64,000 nt of DNA from Flavobacterium chilense (GTDB taxonomy: Bacteria > Bacteroidota > Bacteroidia > Flavobacteriales > Flavobacteriaceae). The DNA lies in NCBI RefSeq assembly GCF_001602525.1, contig NZ_LSYT01000006.1, forward strand, positions 248,001-312,000, given 5' to 3'. Under the pieces are notes generated by a model. The model was not told the DNA's origin. It worked only from the letters and a program-made list of their open reading frames with translations, and made no database searches. The translations under genes were made by a program, and so were the position numbers. Below are positions 16,711 through 25,121 of the stretch, one piece after another (the stretch's first letter is position 1; every line of letters begins with the position of its first letter).

Positions 16711-16835
16711 GAATTCCCGGGGAATTCTTTTTATTTTGGTCACCAATTTTGTAAAAAGTGACCCAAAAAAAAAGTGGGTACTCATTGGGTGACTACTTTT
16801 TGATAAAACATGTGCTTTTTGAAAAGTGTGTAAAA
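16711..16835. repeat. Repeat-rich zone between integrase and tRNA-Ser
   Basis: The zone holds GAATTCCC-G-GGGAATTC (16711-16727), a spaced GGTCACC and GGGTGAC pair (about 16738 and 16786-16793), and recurring AAAAAGTG motifs near 16753, 16768 and 16822 with an inverted form near 16793. Clustered short repeats beside an integrase and an att site fit arm-type binding sites, but this is inference. Confidence 0.45.
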
Positions 16836-16839
16836 ACGA

Positions 16840-16873
16840 AAAAGCCTTTAAACACTAGTGTTTAAAGGCTTTT
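16840..16873. terminator. 34-bp perfect palindromic terminator after tRNA-Ser
   Basis: AAAAGCCTTTAAACACT and its exact complement AGTGTTTAAAGGCTTTT form a 17-bp stem without loop, with T runs on both strands. It lies 30 bp past the tRNA 3' end on the minus strand and would terminate tRNA transcription. Confidence 0.75.
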
Positions 16874-16903
16874 GACTTTTAAAGTTTCTTTTGAAACTTC
16901 TAC

Positions 16904-16991
16904 TGGCGGAGAAAGAGGGATTCGAACCCCCGGACCTGTTACAGTCAACAGTTTTCAAGACTGCCGCATTCGACCGCTCTGCCATTTCTCC
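16904..16991 (-). tRNA. tRNA-Ser(UGA)
   Basis: The minus strand reads as an 88-nt tRNA with encoded CCA. The acceptor 5' end GGAGAAA pairs with the 3' TTTCTCC before GCCA. The anticodon loop is CTTGAAA, giving UGA (serine). A long variable arm follows, as expected for serine, and GGTTCGAATCC is the T-arm. The 3' end faces the integrase and accessory island, which makes it the probable attachment site. Confidence 0.95.
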
Positions 16992-17023
16992 AGTATGTCG
17001 CGATCATTTTGTGATTGCGAGTG

Positions 17024-17031
17024 CAAATATA
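17024..17031 (-). promoter_or_regulatory. -7 promoter box of tRNA-Ser
   Basis: TATATTTG on the minus strand (17031 to 17024) matches TAnnTTTG and lies about 33 bp before the mature tRNA 5' end. No clear -33 element is visible. Confidence 0.5.
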
Positions 17032-17130
17032 GTGCGTTTTTTCGATTGTGAAAACTTTTTTTGCGCTTTTTTTAAGTTATTTTTCAAGTGTCTAATTATC
17101 AGTATTTCCGAAAAGAGGTTTTTGAAGAAA

Positions 17131-17529
17131 TTATTCTAAATCGTCTAAAATAGGCACTGGTTTTTTGTTTTCATCAACAGCGACAAATGAAAAAGTTCCT
17201 GAAACAACAGTTTCGCGAAGTTCTGAATACATTTGTTCCATGAAAATATCAACGTGAATTTTACAACTCGTTCTTCCCACACTGATTACTTTTGCAACCA
17301 ATTCGATTAAAGTTCCGGCTGGAATTGCTTTTTTGAAATCAATTTGACCAGTTGAGATCGTAACAACTTTCTTTCTACTGAATCGTGTAGCGCAAATAAA
17401 AGCGACTTCGTCCATAAGATGAAGTGCAGTTCCTCCAAATAAAGTGTCGTAATGATTTGTTGTACTCGGAAAAACAGCTTTAAAAATACGTGTCTCAGAT
17501 TTTACAATTCTTTCTTCTATTGTTCCCAT
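17131..17529 (-). CDS. Acyl-CoA thioesterase, hotdog fold (YciA/ACOT7-like)
   Basis: This 132-residue protein shows the single hotdog domain of acyl-CoA hydrolases: NHYDTLFGGTALHLMDEVAF (about residues 26-45), with the conserved Asn and catalytic-type Asp of MDE, then ISTGQIDFKKAIPAG on the next strand. It should hydrolyse fatty acyl-CoA in the cytoplasm. Its start lies 4 bp past the ribBA stop, so it is the last gene of the ftsK-lolA-lptG-ribBA run. The length is typical of the family. Confidence 0.8.
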   Translation of the reverse strand: MGTIEERIVKSETRIFKAVFPSTTNHYDTLFGGTALHLMDEVAFICATRFSRKKVVTISTGQIDFKKAIPAGTLIELVAKVISVGRTSCKIHVDIFMEQMYSELRETVVSGTFSFVAVDENKKPVPILDDLE

Positions 17530-17532
17530 AAT

Positions 17533-18666
17533 TTAATAGCTAACGTATTCAGTAATTTCTAATCCGTATCCAATCATACCAACACGTTTTGTTTGTTCTG
17601 TATTTGATACTAATCTAATTTTGGAGATATCCAGATCGTGTAAAATTTGAGCTCCAATTCCGTAATCTTTACTGTCAATAATTATTTTAGGTGCTTTTAA
17701 AGTTCCTTGCGACTGTAATGCTTTAAGTTCAGAAATTCTGTTTAATAAATTAACAGCTGTCATATCCTGATTGATAAAAATAACAGCGCCTTTACCGTTC
17801 TCGTTAATCACCTTAAACATATCGTCTAACTGTTGTTCGGCATTATTGGTTAAAGTGCCCAATAGGTCATTATTTACCTGTGAAGAGTGAATTCTCGTTA
17901 AGATTGGTTCTCCCAGATTCCATGTTCCTTTTGTTAAAGCAATATGTATTTGTTTATTTGTAGTTTGCTCGTAAGCTCTTAATCTAAAAGTACCAAAACG
18001 GGTTTCGATATCAAAATCTTCTTTTTTAACAATCAGGCTATCGTGCTGCATTCTGTAGGCAACCAAATCTTCAATCGAAACTAATTTTAAATTGAATTTC
18101 TTTGCCACTTTTACCAATTCAGGCAAACGTGACATTGTTCCGTCTTCGTTTAAAATTTCGCAAATCACACCAGCCGATTTAAATCCCGCCAATCTTGCAA
18201 AATCAATAGCAGCTTCTGTATGCCCGGTTCTTCTTAAAACACCACCTTGTTTAGCAATTAGAGGAAAAATGTGACCAGGACGTGCTAAATCATGTGGTTT
18301 TGTATTTGGGTCAACTAATGATTGTACCGTTTTAGATCTGTCAGCAGCTGAGATTCCTGTAGTAACTCCATTTCCTTTCAAATCTACAGAAACAGTAAAA
18401 GCAGTTTCCATATGATCTGTATTATTGGTAACCATGGCACGTAAATCAAGTTCTTTACAGCGGCTTTCTGTAAGTGGCGTACAGATTAATCCACGACCGT
18501 GAGTAGCCATAAAATTGATCATTTCCGGAGTAACTTTTTCGGCTGCAGCCAAAAAATCACCTTCGTTTTCACGATCTTCATCATCGACTACAATGATTAC
18601 TTTACCTTGACGAATATCTTCTATAGCTTCTTCAATGGTATTCAGTTGTATTTTTGTTGTTGACAT
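17533..18666 (-). CDS. ribBA: RibBA: 3,4-DHBP synthase with degenerate GTP cyclohydrolase II domain
   Basis: Residues 1-200 are a complete 3,4-dihydroxy-2-butanone-4-phosphate synthase, with the metal/substrate loop DDEDRENEGD and later GHTEAAIDFARLAG; it makes the four-carbon riboflavin precursor from ribulose-5-phosphate. Residues 205-377 have the GTP cyclohydrolase II fold (KDYGIGAQILHDL near 335) but lack its key residues. The zinc ligands of the CLTGDxxGSxRCDC region are replaced (IHSSQVNNDLLGTL near 255), and the RQEGRGIGL loop reads INQDMTAVNLL. The second activity is probably lost, so a separate ribA is expected elsewhere. It is cytosolic and in an operon with the LptF/G permease gene 3 bp upstream. 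Confidence 0.85.
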   Translation of the reverse strand: MSTTKIQLNTIEEAIEDIRQGKVIIVVDDEDRENEGDFLAAAEKVTPEMINFMATHGRGLICTPLTESRCKELDLRAMVTNNTDHMETAFTVSVDLKGNGVTTGISAADRSKTVQSLVDPNTKPHDLARPGHIFPLIAKQGGVLRRTGHTEAAIDFARLAGFKSAGVICEILNEDGTMSRLPELVKVAKKFNLKLVSIEDLVAYRMQHDSLIVKKEDFDIETRFGTFRLRAYEQTTNKQIHIALTKGTWNLGEPILTRIHSSQVNNDLLGTLTNNAEQQLDDMFKVINENGKGAVIFINQDMTAVNLLNRISELKALQSQGTLKAPKIIIDSKDYGIGAQILHDLDISKIRLVSNTEQTKRVGMIGYGLEITEYVSY

Positions 18667-18668
18667 AA

Positions 18669-20126
18669 TTATTGTTTGTTTTGAGCAGGAAAGAACCGCT
18701 CAGCAATTTTTTGAAATAGTTGTGATATGGGAGTTGTTATGGCATCAAAGTTTATTAATCCGTTATCGTTGGTAGCACGATAGGTTAATAGTACAGCCAA
18801 TGGGGATAATATAAAAGAAGACATCCACGATCCCATAAACGGAGACATACCACCTTCTTGCGAAAGCCTTTTTCCAAAAGTATTGATAAAATGGAATGTA
18901 ATAAAAATTAAAACGGCAAAAACAATAGGTAAGCCAAGTCCTCCTTTTCTAATAATAGCTCCTAATGGCGCTCCAATAAAAAACATTAAAAAGCAGGCAA
19001 AAGCAATTACGAATTTCTCGTATAAAGCAGTTAAATGTTTATTGATTTCACGTTGCTTGTCTTTTAAGTCTTTTTGAGTTGTTTCTATAGAATAGATGTT
19101 GCTGGTTACATTGCTGCTGGCCATTTTTAAAACATCTGATTTCTGTTTGTTAGTAGTATACAAAGACAAAAGATCATTAGGTAAAGGTTTTTTCTTTTTG
19201 TCTGTTTTTATTGGTATAGATGGTTTTTTGATACCTACACGCTGATTTATATTTTCTGAAAAAGAGATAATTTCGTTGTTCAGATTTTTATTTAAAGAAT
19301 CTAATGTATAACGAAGTTCGTTCACATTAAGCATTGTATTGGTGCCGTTAATATTTTCTTTGTCTTCGTCAACTTTATTTAACTCAGACAAATCAATATT
19401 AATGATTTGCTTTTTGAATTCTCCCTTTATAAAAGGTAGTTTCGCACGATCTTCATATTTTTTTGGAGTAACATCCTGATAGTAATAACCATCATTCAAG
19501 ACCAGTTTTAAAATGCTGGATTTTTCGTTACTCATTAATTTACCGGTTTTTGCCTTAATTACTGTTTTGTTTTCGCCAATATTATTAGGCTTTTCGTGAA
19601 TTGTAACTCCGGTTAAATTGTTTCCGTTTTCACCTGATTTTTTATTGACTTTAATATTGTAAAAACCAACATCATTAAACTGACCTTCGGCAATTGCCAT
19701 TGCAGGTTTTGCCTGTGCGATGTTTTTTCTGAAATTAATAAATTTATATTCAGCATACGGAATCACATTATTGGCAAACCAAAAGGCTACAATACTTAAA
19801 AAGAAAATAAAAATTACAAGACCACGCATTGCTCTTTGTAATGATATTCCGGATGATTTCATAGCGGCGAATTCGTAATTCTCAGCTAAATTTCCGAAAG
19901 TCATAATAGATGCTAATAAAACCGATAGTGGTAAAACTAAAGGGATTATTCGCGGCATTGAGAATAAAAGAAATTTTATAACCAACATCAGATCCAGATC
20001 TTTACCTGCAAGTTCAGAGATAAAGAGCCAGACAGTTTGTAGTATGAATATAAAAAAAAGGATTACGAATACCGTAGTAAACGTAATCAGAAATGTTTTT
20101 AGTAAGTATTTGTCTAAAATTTTCAA
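18669..20126 (-). CDS. LptF/LptG family permease
   Basis: This 485-residue inner-membrane protein has the YjgP/YjgQ layout: three N-terminal helices (about 12-40, 57-80, 100-125), a large periplasmic beta-jellyroll region (about 130-370) and three C-terminal helices (about 370-465). It begins MKILDKYLLKTFL, typical of the family. With LptB it extracts lipopolysaccharide from the inner membrane and passes it to the Lpt bridge. The periplasmic loop contains a low-complexity Lys/Asn-rich stretch around 280-330. It lies directly upstream of ribBA and downstream of lolA, so two envelope-transport genes are linked. I cannot tell LptF from LptG. Confidence 0.85.
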   Translation of the reverse strand: MKILDKYLLKTFLITFTTVFVILFFIFILQTVWLFISELAGKDLDLMLVIKFLLFSMPRIIPLVLPLSVLLASIMTFGNLAENYEFAAMKSSGISLQRAMRGLVIFIFFLSIVAFWFANNVIPYAEYKFINFRKNIAQAKPAMAIAEGQFNDVGFYNIKVNKKSGENGNNLTGVTIHEKPNNIGENKTVIKAKTGKLMSNEKSSILKLVLNDGYYYQDVTPKKYEDRAKLPFIKGEFKKQIINIDLSELNKVDEDKENINGTNTMLNVNELRYTLDSLNKNLNNEIISFSENINQRVGIKKPSIPIKTDKKKKPLPNDLLSLYTTNKQKSDVLKMASSNVTSNIYSIETTQKDLKDKQREINKHLTALYEKFVIAFACFLMFFIGAPLGAIIRKGGLGLPIVFAVLIFITFHFINTFGKRLSQEGGMSPFMGSWMSSFILSPLAVLLTYRATNDNGLINFDAITTPISQLFQKIAERFFPAQNKQ

Positions 20127-20134
20127 CCTCGTAA

Positions 20135-20824
20135 TTAATCTAATTTATTGATGTAGTATTTTGGATATTTGCTCGCTACAAAGGTAAATTGATTTTTTGA
20201 TAAAGGCTGATTGGTTTTAAAAGAATTAACGGTTAAAGTAGTTTTTGTTCCGTTTTTTCCTGTTTCAATCAAATTGTAGATGTGTTTTGTCTGAACGTCA
20301 ATGCCTAAAAGAATTTCTTTTCTTTGATCTTTAGCACTTGTTGGAGCTAATTTGATGTATTGAATTTTTCTTCCTTTAACATTTTGAACAATATCCATAT
20401 TGTATTTGTAGCCGGAATTAAAGAATGTAAGCATTTTTGAAGGTGTAATAGCATTGTCATCCTTTTCGTTTACTTTAGAAACAGTAACTTCTTCGTCTTC
20501 CGGGTTAATTGTGTATGTTTTTTGTCCGTCGAATATTTTAGTAACACCCATAAAGTTCAATACATATTGATTTCCTTTCATGGTTACATTTCCTTTACTG
20601 TCCTGATTAATATTTTCTTTTGCGTTGTTCAGAGAATATTTAAAATCAATAACAATATTATCGTAGCTTTTTATTTTAGTAGTTACTTCGTTCAATAAAT
20701 CTTTGGCTTTTTTATCCTGAGCCTGAATAGAAGTGAAGCTCAAAAGCAATACGATTGCCATTTGAAAGCACTTTTTAGTCATCTTAGTAATAGAATTGTT
20801 TTGGATTTCCTGAATTTTTTTCAT
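20135..20824 (-). CDS. lolA: LolA-like outer-membrane lipoprotein carrier
   Basis: From the ATG at 20824 the protein has 229 residues, with a signal peptide ending FTSIQAQ. The ATG at 20782 would give a tighter signal peptide; one at 20869 would overlap ftsK by 38 bp and seems too long. The mature part starts DKKAKDLLNEVTTKIKSYDN, then has strand-rich segments such as GNVTMKGNQYVLNF typical of the LolA half-barrel. It should ferry lipoproteins through the periplasm. It follows ftsK closely and precedes the LptF/G permease, as in other Bacteroidota. Confidence 0.85.
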   Translation of the reverse strand: MKKIQEIQNNSITKMTKKCFQMAIVLLLSFTSIQAQDKKAKDLLNEVTTKIKSYDNIVIDFKYSLNNAKENINQDSKGNVTMKGNQYVLNFMGVTKIFDGQKTYTINPEDEEVTVSKVNEKDDNAITPSKMLTFFNSGYKYNMDIVQNVKGRKIQYIKLAPTSAKDQRKEILLGIDVQTKHIYNLIETGKNGTKTTLTVNSFKTNQPLSKNQFTFVASKYPKYYINKLD

Positions 20825-20831
20825 GATGGGA

Positions 20832-23282
20832 TTAATTTTGTTCATTATTAAAAAATTGATCAAGAGCACTTAAATCGGTGATGTTCACACTTCTTGCTTT
20901 ACTGCCTTCAAACGGACCAACAATTCCGGCTGCTTCCAGCTGATCGATTAAACGACCGGCTCTGTTGTAGCCTAATTTTAGTTTTCTTTGCAATAACGAA
21001 GCAGAACCTTGTTGTGCGTTGACAATAATCTCAGCAGCTTCTCTAAATAAGGTGTCTCTTTCGGAAATATCCACATCAAGATTAATGCCAGTTTCCTCTC
21101 CAACAAACTCCGGAAGCAAATAAGCAGTAGAATATGCTTTTTGTGAACCAATAAAATCGGTAATCTTTTCAACTTCTGGTGTGTCGATAAAAGCACACTG
21201 AACACGAGTTACATCATTTCCATTTGTGTATAATAAATCTCCTCGTCCAATTAACTGATCTGCACCTTGTGTATCCAGAATAGTTCTTGAGTCAATTTTT
21301 GAAGTTACTCTAAAAGCAATTCTGGCAGGGAAATTGGCTTTGATTAAACCTGTAATAACGTTCACCGATGGTCTTTGTGTTGCAATAATTAAGTGAATAC
21401 CAATCGCACGGGCTAACTGTGCCAGACGCGCAATAGGAATTTCGACCTCTTTTCCTGCGGTCATAATTAAATCTGCAAACTCATCGACTACCAAAACAAT
21501 GTAAGGTAAAAAACGATGTCCGGCTTCAGGGTTTAATTTTCGGGATTTAAATTTCTCGTTATATTCTTTAATATTACGAACCATCGCATCTTTCAATAAA
21601 GAATAACGATTGTCCATTTCGGTACAAAGTGAATTTAAAGTATTCACAACTTTTGCATTATCTGTAATAATAGCATCTTCTGTATCCGGAAGTTTGGCTA
21701 AATAATGTCTTTCAATTTTATTAAAAAGAGTAAGCTCTACTTTTTTCGGGTCAACCAAAACAAATTTTACTTCTGCTGGATGTTTTTTGTATAAAAGTGA
21801 AGTCAGGACAGCATTTAATCCAACAGATTTTCCTTGTCCGGTAGCACCTGCCATTAGCAAGTGAGGCATTTTGGCAAGATCGACCACAAATGTTTCGTTC
21901 GAAATAGTTTTTCCTAAAGCAATTGGCAATTCCATTTCAGCTTCCTGAAATTTAGCTGATCCAATAACGCTTTTCATGGAAACCATAGTTGGGTTTTTGT
22001 TCGGAACCTCGATACCAATAGTTCCTTTTCCCGGAATTGGCGCAATAATACGAATTCCCAGTGCCGAAAGTGATAACGCAATGTCATCTTCTAAACTCTT
22101 AATTTTAGAAATTCTGATTCCTGCTTCAGGTACAATTTCGTATAAGGTTACCGATGGACCAACGGTTGCTTTAATCTGTGCAATTTCGATTTTATAGTTA
22201 CGAAGTGTATCTACAATTTTGTTTTTGTTTTCTTCTAACTCTTCCTGATTGATCGTGATTCCTCCGGTCGAATATTCTTTTAATAAATCGATGGTTGGAA
22301 ATTTATAATTGGATAAATCCAATGTAGGATCAAATAGTCCGAAATCCGCAACAAGGCGTGAAGCCAGATTTTCTTCGATAATATCTTCTTCTTCTGCTTT
22401 TTCGATAACAAATTCTTCTGTATGGTGTACAGGAGGAGTTATCGTTACCGGATTAATATCCATTTGAAGTGGTTTTAAAACCGGATTTAAATCAATTTCT
22501 GATGCATGATTGATTGTTGGTTTTAAAGCTTCTTTGTTGATCTCGAATTGGCTAACATCGGTTTTTAAGTGAATGTTGTCTAATTCCGGATCTTCTTCGA
22601 TGGCAAATTCTTCTAAGTTATAAGCGCTTTCTGCCTGTTGTTGTGGTTTTAAAGTACCTAATTCTGATTTGAACTCTTTTTTGGTTGAATCAAAATAAGA
22701 CTGGATTTTCTCAGGAGATAATTTGATTTTAAAAATCAAATAAATAATCACTCCGAAAAGTAAGGTAAGCAAAGTACCTGTTTTTCCGATATAATCCTGT
22801 AGAAATAAATTTAATTCATATCCGATTGTTCCGCCTAGTTCAGGAGCTGAAGTGGCAAAAAATCCAAATAAAACAGAAACAATAATAATGGCAAATAGGT
22901 CCCAAAACCAAATACTTTTGAGTTTTTTAGTAGACATTTCTAAAGCCAGAAACAGTCCGGTTAAGAAAAATAAACGGATTAATATAAATGAAGCAAGACC
23001 AAAACCTCTGTAAACAATAAGATCTGCGAGGTAAGCTCCAAATTTTCCGAGCCAGTTTTCAACTATTTCTGTACGATCGCCCAGTTGGCTTACAGCACTT
23101 TGATCTGTTTGCCATTGTCCGTTTACATAAAAAGAAATAAATGCAACTAACAATGCAACGGAAAAGAGTACCAAAAGGCAGCCCAAAACAAAACGTTGTT
23201 GCTTATTGGGTTGCCAGGATATTATATTCCTGGGTTTTGATTCGTTTTTTTTATCTACAGTTTCTTTTTTTGTTTTTGCCAT
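20832..23282 (-). CDS. ftsK: FtsK/SpoIIIE DNA translocase
   Basis: The protein has 816 residues. Four N-terminal membrane helices (about 30-185) anchor it. A short linker rich in Glu and Pro (about 200-330) follows, then the RecA-like motor with Walker A GATGQGKSVGLN (about 478-489) and Walker B IVLVVDEFADL. The C-terminal gamma winged helix (about 745-810, GYNRAGRLIDQLEAAGIVG) reads KOPS-like polar sequences. It pumps DNA at the septum and activates XerCD at dif. The linker is much shorter than in E. coli FtsK. It heads the ftsK-lolA-lptG-ribBA-thioesterase run. Confidence 0.95.
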   Translation of the reverse strand: MAKTKKETVDKKNESKPRNIISWQPNKQQRFVLGCLLVLFSVALLVAFISFYVNGQWQTDQSAVSQLGDRTEIVENWLGKFGAYLADLIVYRGFGLASFILIRLFFLTGLFLALEMSTKKLKSIWFWDLFAIIIVSVLFGFFATSAPELGGTIGYELNLFLQDYIGKTGTLLTLLFGVIIYLIFKIKLSPEKIQSYFDSTKKEFKSELGTLKPQQQAESAYNLEEFAIEEDPELDNIHLKTDVSQFEINKEALKPTINHASEIDLNPVLKPLQMDINPVTITPPVHHTEEFVIEKAEEEDIIEENLASRLVADFGLFDPTLDLSNYKFPTIDLLKEYSTGGITINQEELEENKNKIVDTLRNYKIEIAQIKATVGPSVTLYEIVPEAGIRISKIKSLEDDIALSLSALGIRIIAPIPGKGTIGIEVPNKNPTMVSMKSVIGSAKFQEAEMELPIALGKTISNETFVVDLAKMPHLLMAGATGQGKSVGLNAVLTSLLYKKHPAEVKFVLVDPKKVELTLFNKIERHYLAKLPDTEDAIITDNAKVVNTLNSLCTEMDNRYSLLKDAMVRNIKEYNEKFKSRKLNPEAGHRFLPYIVLVVDEFADLIMTAGKEVEIPIARLAQLARAIGIHLIIATQRPSVNVITGLIKANFPARIAFRVTSKIDSRTILDTQGADQLIGRGDLLYTNGNDVTRVQCAFIDTPEVEKITDFIGSQKAYSTAYLLPEFVGEETGINLDVDISERDTLFREAAEIIVNAQQGSASLLQRKLKLGYNRAGRLIDQLEAAGIVGPFEGSKARSVNITDLSALDQFFNNEQN

Positions 23283-23297
23283 TCTTGCGTTCCTTGC

Positions 23298-23672
23298 CTA
23301 GATGAATTTTGGAATATAAATTATTAAGCCGATTGCTATTGCTGTCATTGCAGCAAAAAATACTGCTCCTGCAGCAATATCTTTAATAAATCCGATACGT
23401 TTGCTGTAGTCAGGATGAATAAAATCAGCAATTTTTTCAACGGCTGTATTAAGTCCTTCAACAGCTAAAACCAAACCAATTGCTAAGGTTTGGCAAAGCC
23501 ACTCGGTTTGTGTAATGTGAAAATAGAACCCGGCAATTGTCATGATAATTCCCAATGAGAATTGCACCATGATGCTGTGTTCTGTTCGAATAAGTTTTAC
23601 AGCTCCATTAAAAGCATATGTCATGCTTTTTAAACGACCTGTAACAAAAGTATTGTCTTTTTGAAATTCCAT
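23298..23672 (-). CDS. dgkA: Diacylglycerol kinase family lipid kinase
   Basis: This 124-residue integral membrane protein has three helices and the family signature VEGLNTAVEKIADFI (about 76-90). An N-terminal amphipathic segment RLKSMTYAFNGAVKLIRTEH precedes the first helix. It phosphorylates diacylglycerol or undecaprenol at the inner membrane; in this lineage the undecaprenol kinase role is plausible. It sits between tpx and ftsK with short gaps, so it is probably cotranscribed. Confidence 0.85.
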   Translation of the reverse strand: MEFQKDNTFVTGRLKSMTYAFNGAVKLIRTEHSIMVQFSLGIIMTIAGFYFHITQTEWLCQTLAIGLVLAVEGLNTAVEKIADFIHPDYSKRIGFIKDIAAGAVFFAAMTAIAIGLIIYIPKFI

Positions 23673-23681
23673 TTATAGGTA

Positions 23682-24179
23682 TTATAGTGCTGCTAAAGCT
23701 GCTTCGTAATTTGGTTCGTTTGCAATTTCTGCAACTTGTTCAGTGTGTGTGATTTTTCCGTTTTCGTCAACAACAATAATAGCTCTTGAGTGTAAACCTG
23801 CTAAAGGTCCGTCAACGATTTCTAAGCCATTTGTTTTACCAAAAGATCCTTCCTGAAAATCAGATAAGTTTACTACATTTTCTAAGCCTTCAGCTCCACA
23901 AAAACGTTTTTGAGCAAATGGTAAGTCTCTTGAAATACACAATACAGTTGTGTTTTCTAAATTGCTGGCACTTTCGTTGAATTTTCTAACAGAAGTAGCG
24001 CAAGTTCCTGTGTCGATACTTGGGAAAATATTTAAAACTAATTTTTTTCCGGCGAAGTTACTTAATGAAGCAACTGATAAATCGTTTTGTACTAATTTGA
24101 AATCAGCTAGTTGTGATCCAACTGTTGGTAACTCTCCTGATGTATGAACTGGATTTCCTCCTAATGTTATTGAAGCCAT
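23682..24179 (-). CDS. tpx: Thiol peroxidase Tpx
   Basis: This 165-residue atypical 2-Cys peroxiredoxin has peroxidatic Cys60 in SIDTGTCATSVRKFN and resolving Cys94 in QKRFCGAEGL, the spacing typical of Tpx. It begins MASITLGGNPVHTSGELPTV, close to the E. coli Tpx start. It reduces hydrogen and alkyl peroxides using thioredoxin. A -7 box TACTTTTG lies upstream at 24212-24205. Length and motifs are full. Confidence 0.95.
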   Translation of the reverse strand: MASITLGGNPVHTSGELPTVGSQLADFKLVQNDLSVASLSNFAGKKLVLNIFPSIDTGTCATSVRKFNESASNLENTTVLCISRDLPFAQKRFCGAEGLENVVNLSDFQEGSFGKTNGLEIVDGPLAGLHSRAIIVVDENGKITHTEQVAEIANEPNYEAALAAL

Positions 24180-24204
24180 GATGTTTGTTTAAATTAATGA
24201 GGCT

Positions 24205-24212
24205 CAAAAGTA
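24205..24212 (-). promoter_or_regulatory. -7 promoter box of tpx
   Basis: TACTTTTG on the minus strand fits TAnnTTTG and lies 25 bp before the tpx ATG. The same octamer precedes the peroxiredoxin gene at 26307. No -33 box was found at the right distance. Confidence 0.5.
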
Positions 24213-24375
24213 AGGATTAATATTTGAATCTAAAAGTATTTGTTATGGGTTTAAGTAGAGATTAAGGATGGTTTTTGGATAGCCACGAATTCACGAATTT
24301 GCAATTTATTTCTAATAATAACTTTTGTTTTGGCAGAATATTGTTCTTAATAGTTTTACTCTCAATTTTATCATT

Positions 24376-24449
24376 CCGGGGAACAGGAATCTCCGTTAGA
24401 GACTCGACAAAGATTGACAAAAAAGATTGTGAAGATTCCTGTTCCCCGG
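24376..24449. repeat. 17-bp perfect inverted repeat, 40-bp spacer
   Basis: CCGGGGAACAGGAATCT (24376-24392) and its exact complement (24433-24449) flank a 40-bp spacer. TCAT and ATGA next to the arms extend the symmetry. It would form a long GC-rich hairpin in otherwise AT-rich intergenic DNA. It resembles a small non-coding mobile or REP-like element. Confidence 0.7.
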
Positions 24450-24519
24450 GATGACAGGATTGCGTGGAATAAGCTAATAAAAATATTTACTGCGACTAAA
24501 AACCGAAAACATCTATTGA

Positions 24520-24582
24520 AACCGATTGCCCGCGAGAGGGATGGGAGCTGGCTACCGAAGTAGCACGGACAGCCCGACAGCA
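24520..24582 (+). ncRNA. Flavobacterial hairpin RNA element, variant copy
   Basis: The order of blocks (CCCGCGAGAGGGATGGGAGC, then a hairpin GGCTACCGAAGTAGC, then CGGACAGCCCGACAGC) parallels the better copies at 34040 and 44091. I take it as a divergent member of one family that is common between flavobacterial genes. It may correspond to the Flavo-1 RNA in Rfam, which I could not check. Confidence 0.45.
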
Positions 24583-24585
24583 TTA

Positions 24586-24638
24586 GAGAAAGGGGCGAAT
24601 ACAGACAAAGTTGGTTAGCCCCTTTTTCTAATGGTGGC
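24586..24638. terminator. Hairpin with T run after the RNA element
   Basis: AGAAAGGGGC (24586-24595) pairs with GCCCCTTTTTCT (24627-24638), leaving a loop of about 30 bases. The T-rich right arm fits a plus-strand terminator for the preceding RNA element. Confidence 0.4.
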
Positions 24639-24708
24639 TCGCCCTGATGATTTTAGATTTATCGTAGTTGTTGATAAAAGAAAGAACAGATAAAATTAGA
24701 AACTAAAA

Positions 24709-24741
24709 AAAAACGCTCCCTTGGAATGAAAGCGTTTTTTG
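24709..24741 (-). terminator. Terminator of the peroxiredoxin-thioredoxin region
   Basis: AAAAAACGCT and AGCGTTTTTT form a stem with a 13-base loop, about 40 bp past the stop at 24780. The T run on the minus strand suits termination of the 85-residue gene. Confidence 0.65.
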
Positions 24742-24779
24742 AGTCATGTTTTTTTGTTTTTCTTAGGAAAAGAGGCCGA

Positions 24780-25037
24780 TTATTTATCGATTGAACCTAA
24801 AACACGTTTCATAAACGCGTTTAAAGCTTCTTTTTTATCTGTGCCCTGAACGACCATTTTATGAACTTCAAGTGCACCGTACATATTAGATATTAATTCG
24901 CCAATTACATCTAATTCTTCGTCTTTTAAAGACGGAATCTCAGTCATTGCTTCCAGAACTTCGATCGTTTCAATGATATAATCCTGATCGTTTTCTTCGA
25001 TGAATTGGGTTAATTGCTTTATTACAGGTAATTTCAT
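24780..25037 (-). CDS. Small protein of the peroxiredoxin region (DUF6952-like)
   Basis: This 85-residue acidic, probably all-helical protein begins MKLPVIKQLTQFIEENDQDY and has no cysteine, signal or membrane segment. In Flavobacteriia a small protein of this kind is regularly found after a thioredoxin-fold gene and a peroxiredoxin; I recall it as DUF6952, not confirmed here. It lies 84 bp downstream of the thioredoxin-like gene on the same strand. Its function is unknown; context suggests a part in peroxide stress. Confidence 0.65.
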   Translation of the reverse strand: MKLPVIKQLTQFIEENDQDYIIETIEVLEAMTEIPSLKDEELDVIGELISNMYGALEVHKMVVQGTDKKEALNAFMKRVLGSIDK

Positions 25038-25121
25038 TTTTTTTGATTTTTAGATTGTTGGATGATTGGATTTTTAGATAAAGATTCGAAAAATCTAACA
25101 GTCTAAAAATCTAAAATCTGT

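Noticed and set aside
16891..17139. 82-codon plus-strand frame across tRNA-Ser
   Set aside because: The frame is antisense to a certain tRNA and ends in AT-rich DNA.
24371..24583. 70-codon minus-strand frame
   Set aside because: It runs through the inverted repeat and the hairpin RNA; its residues are explained by those elements.
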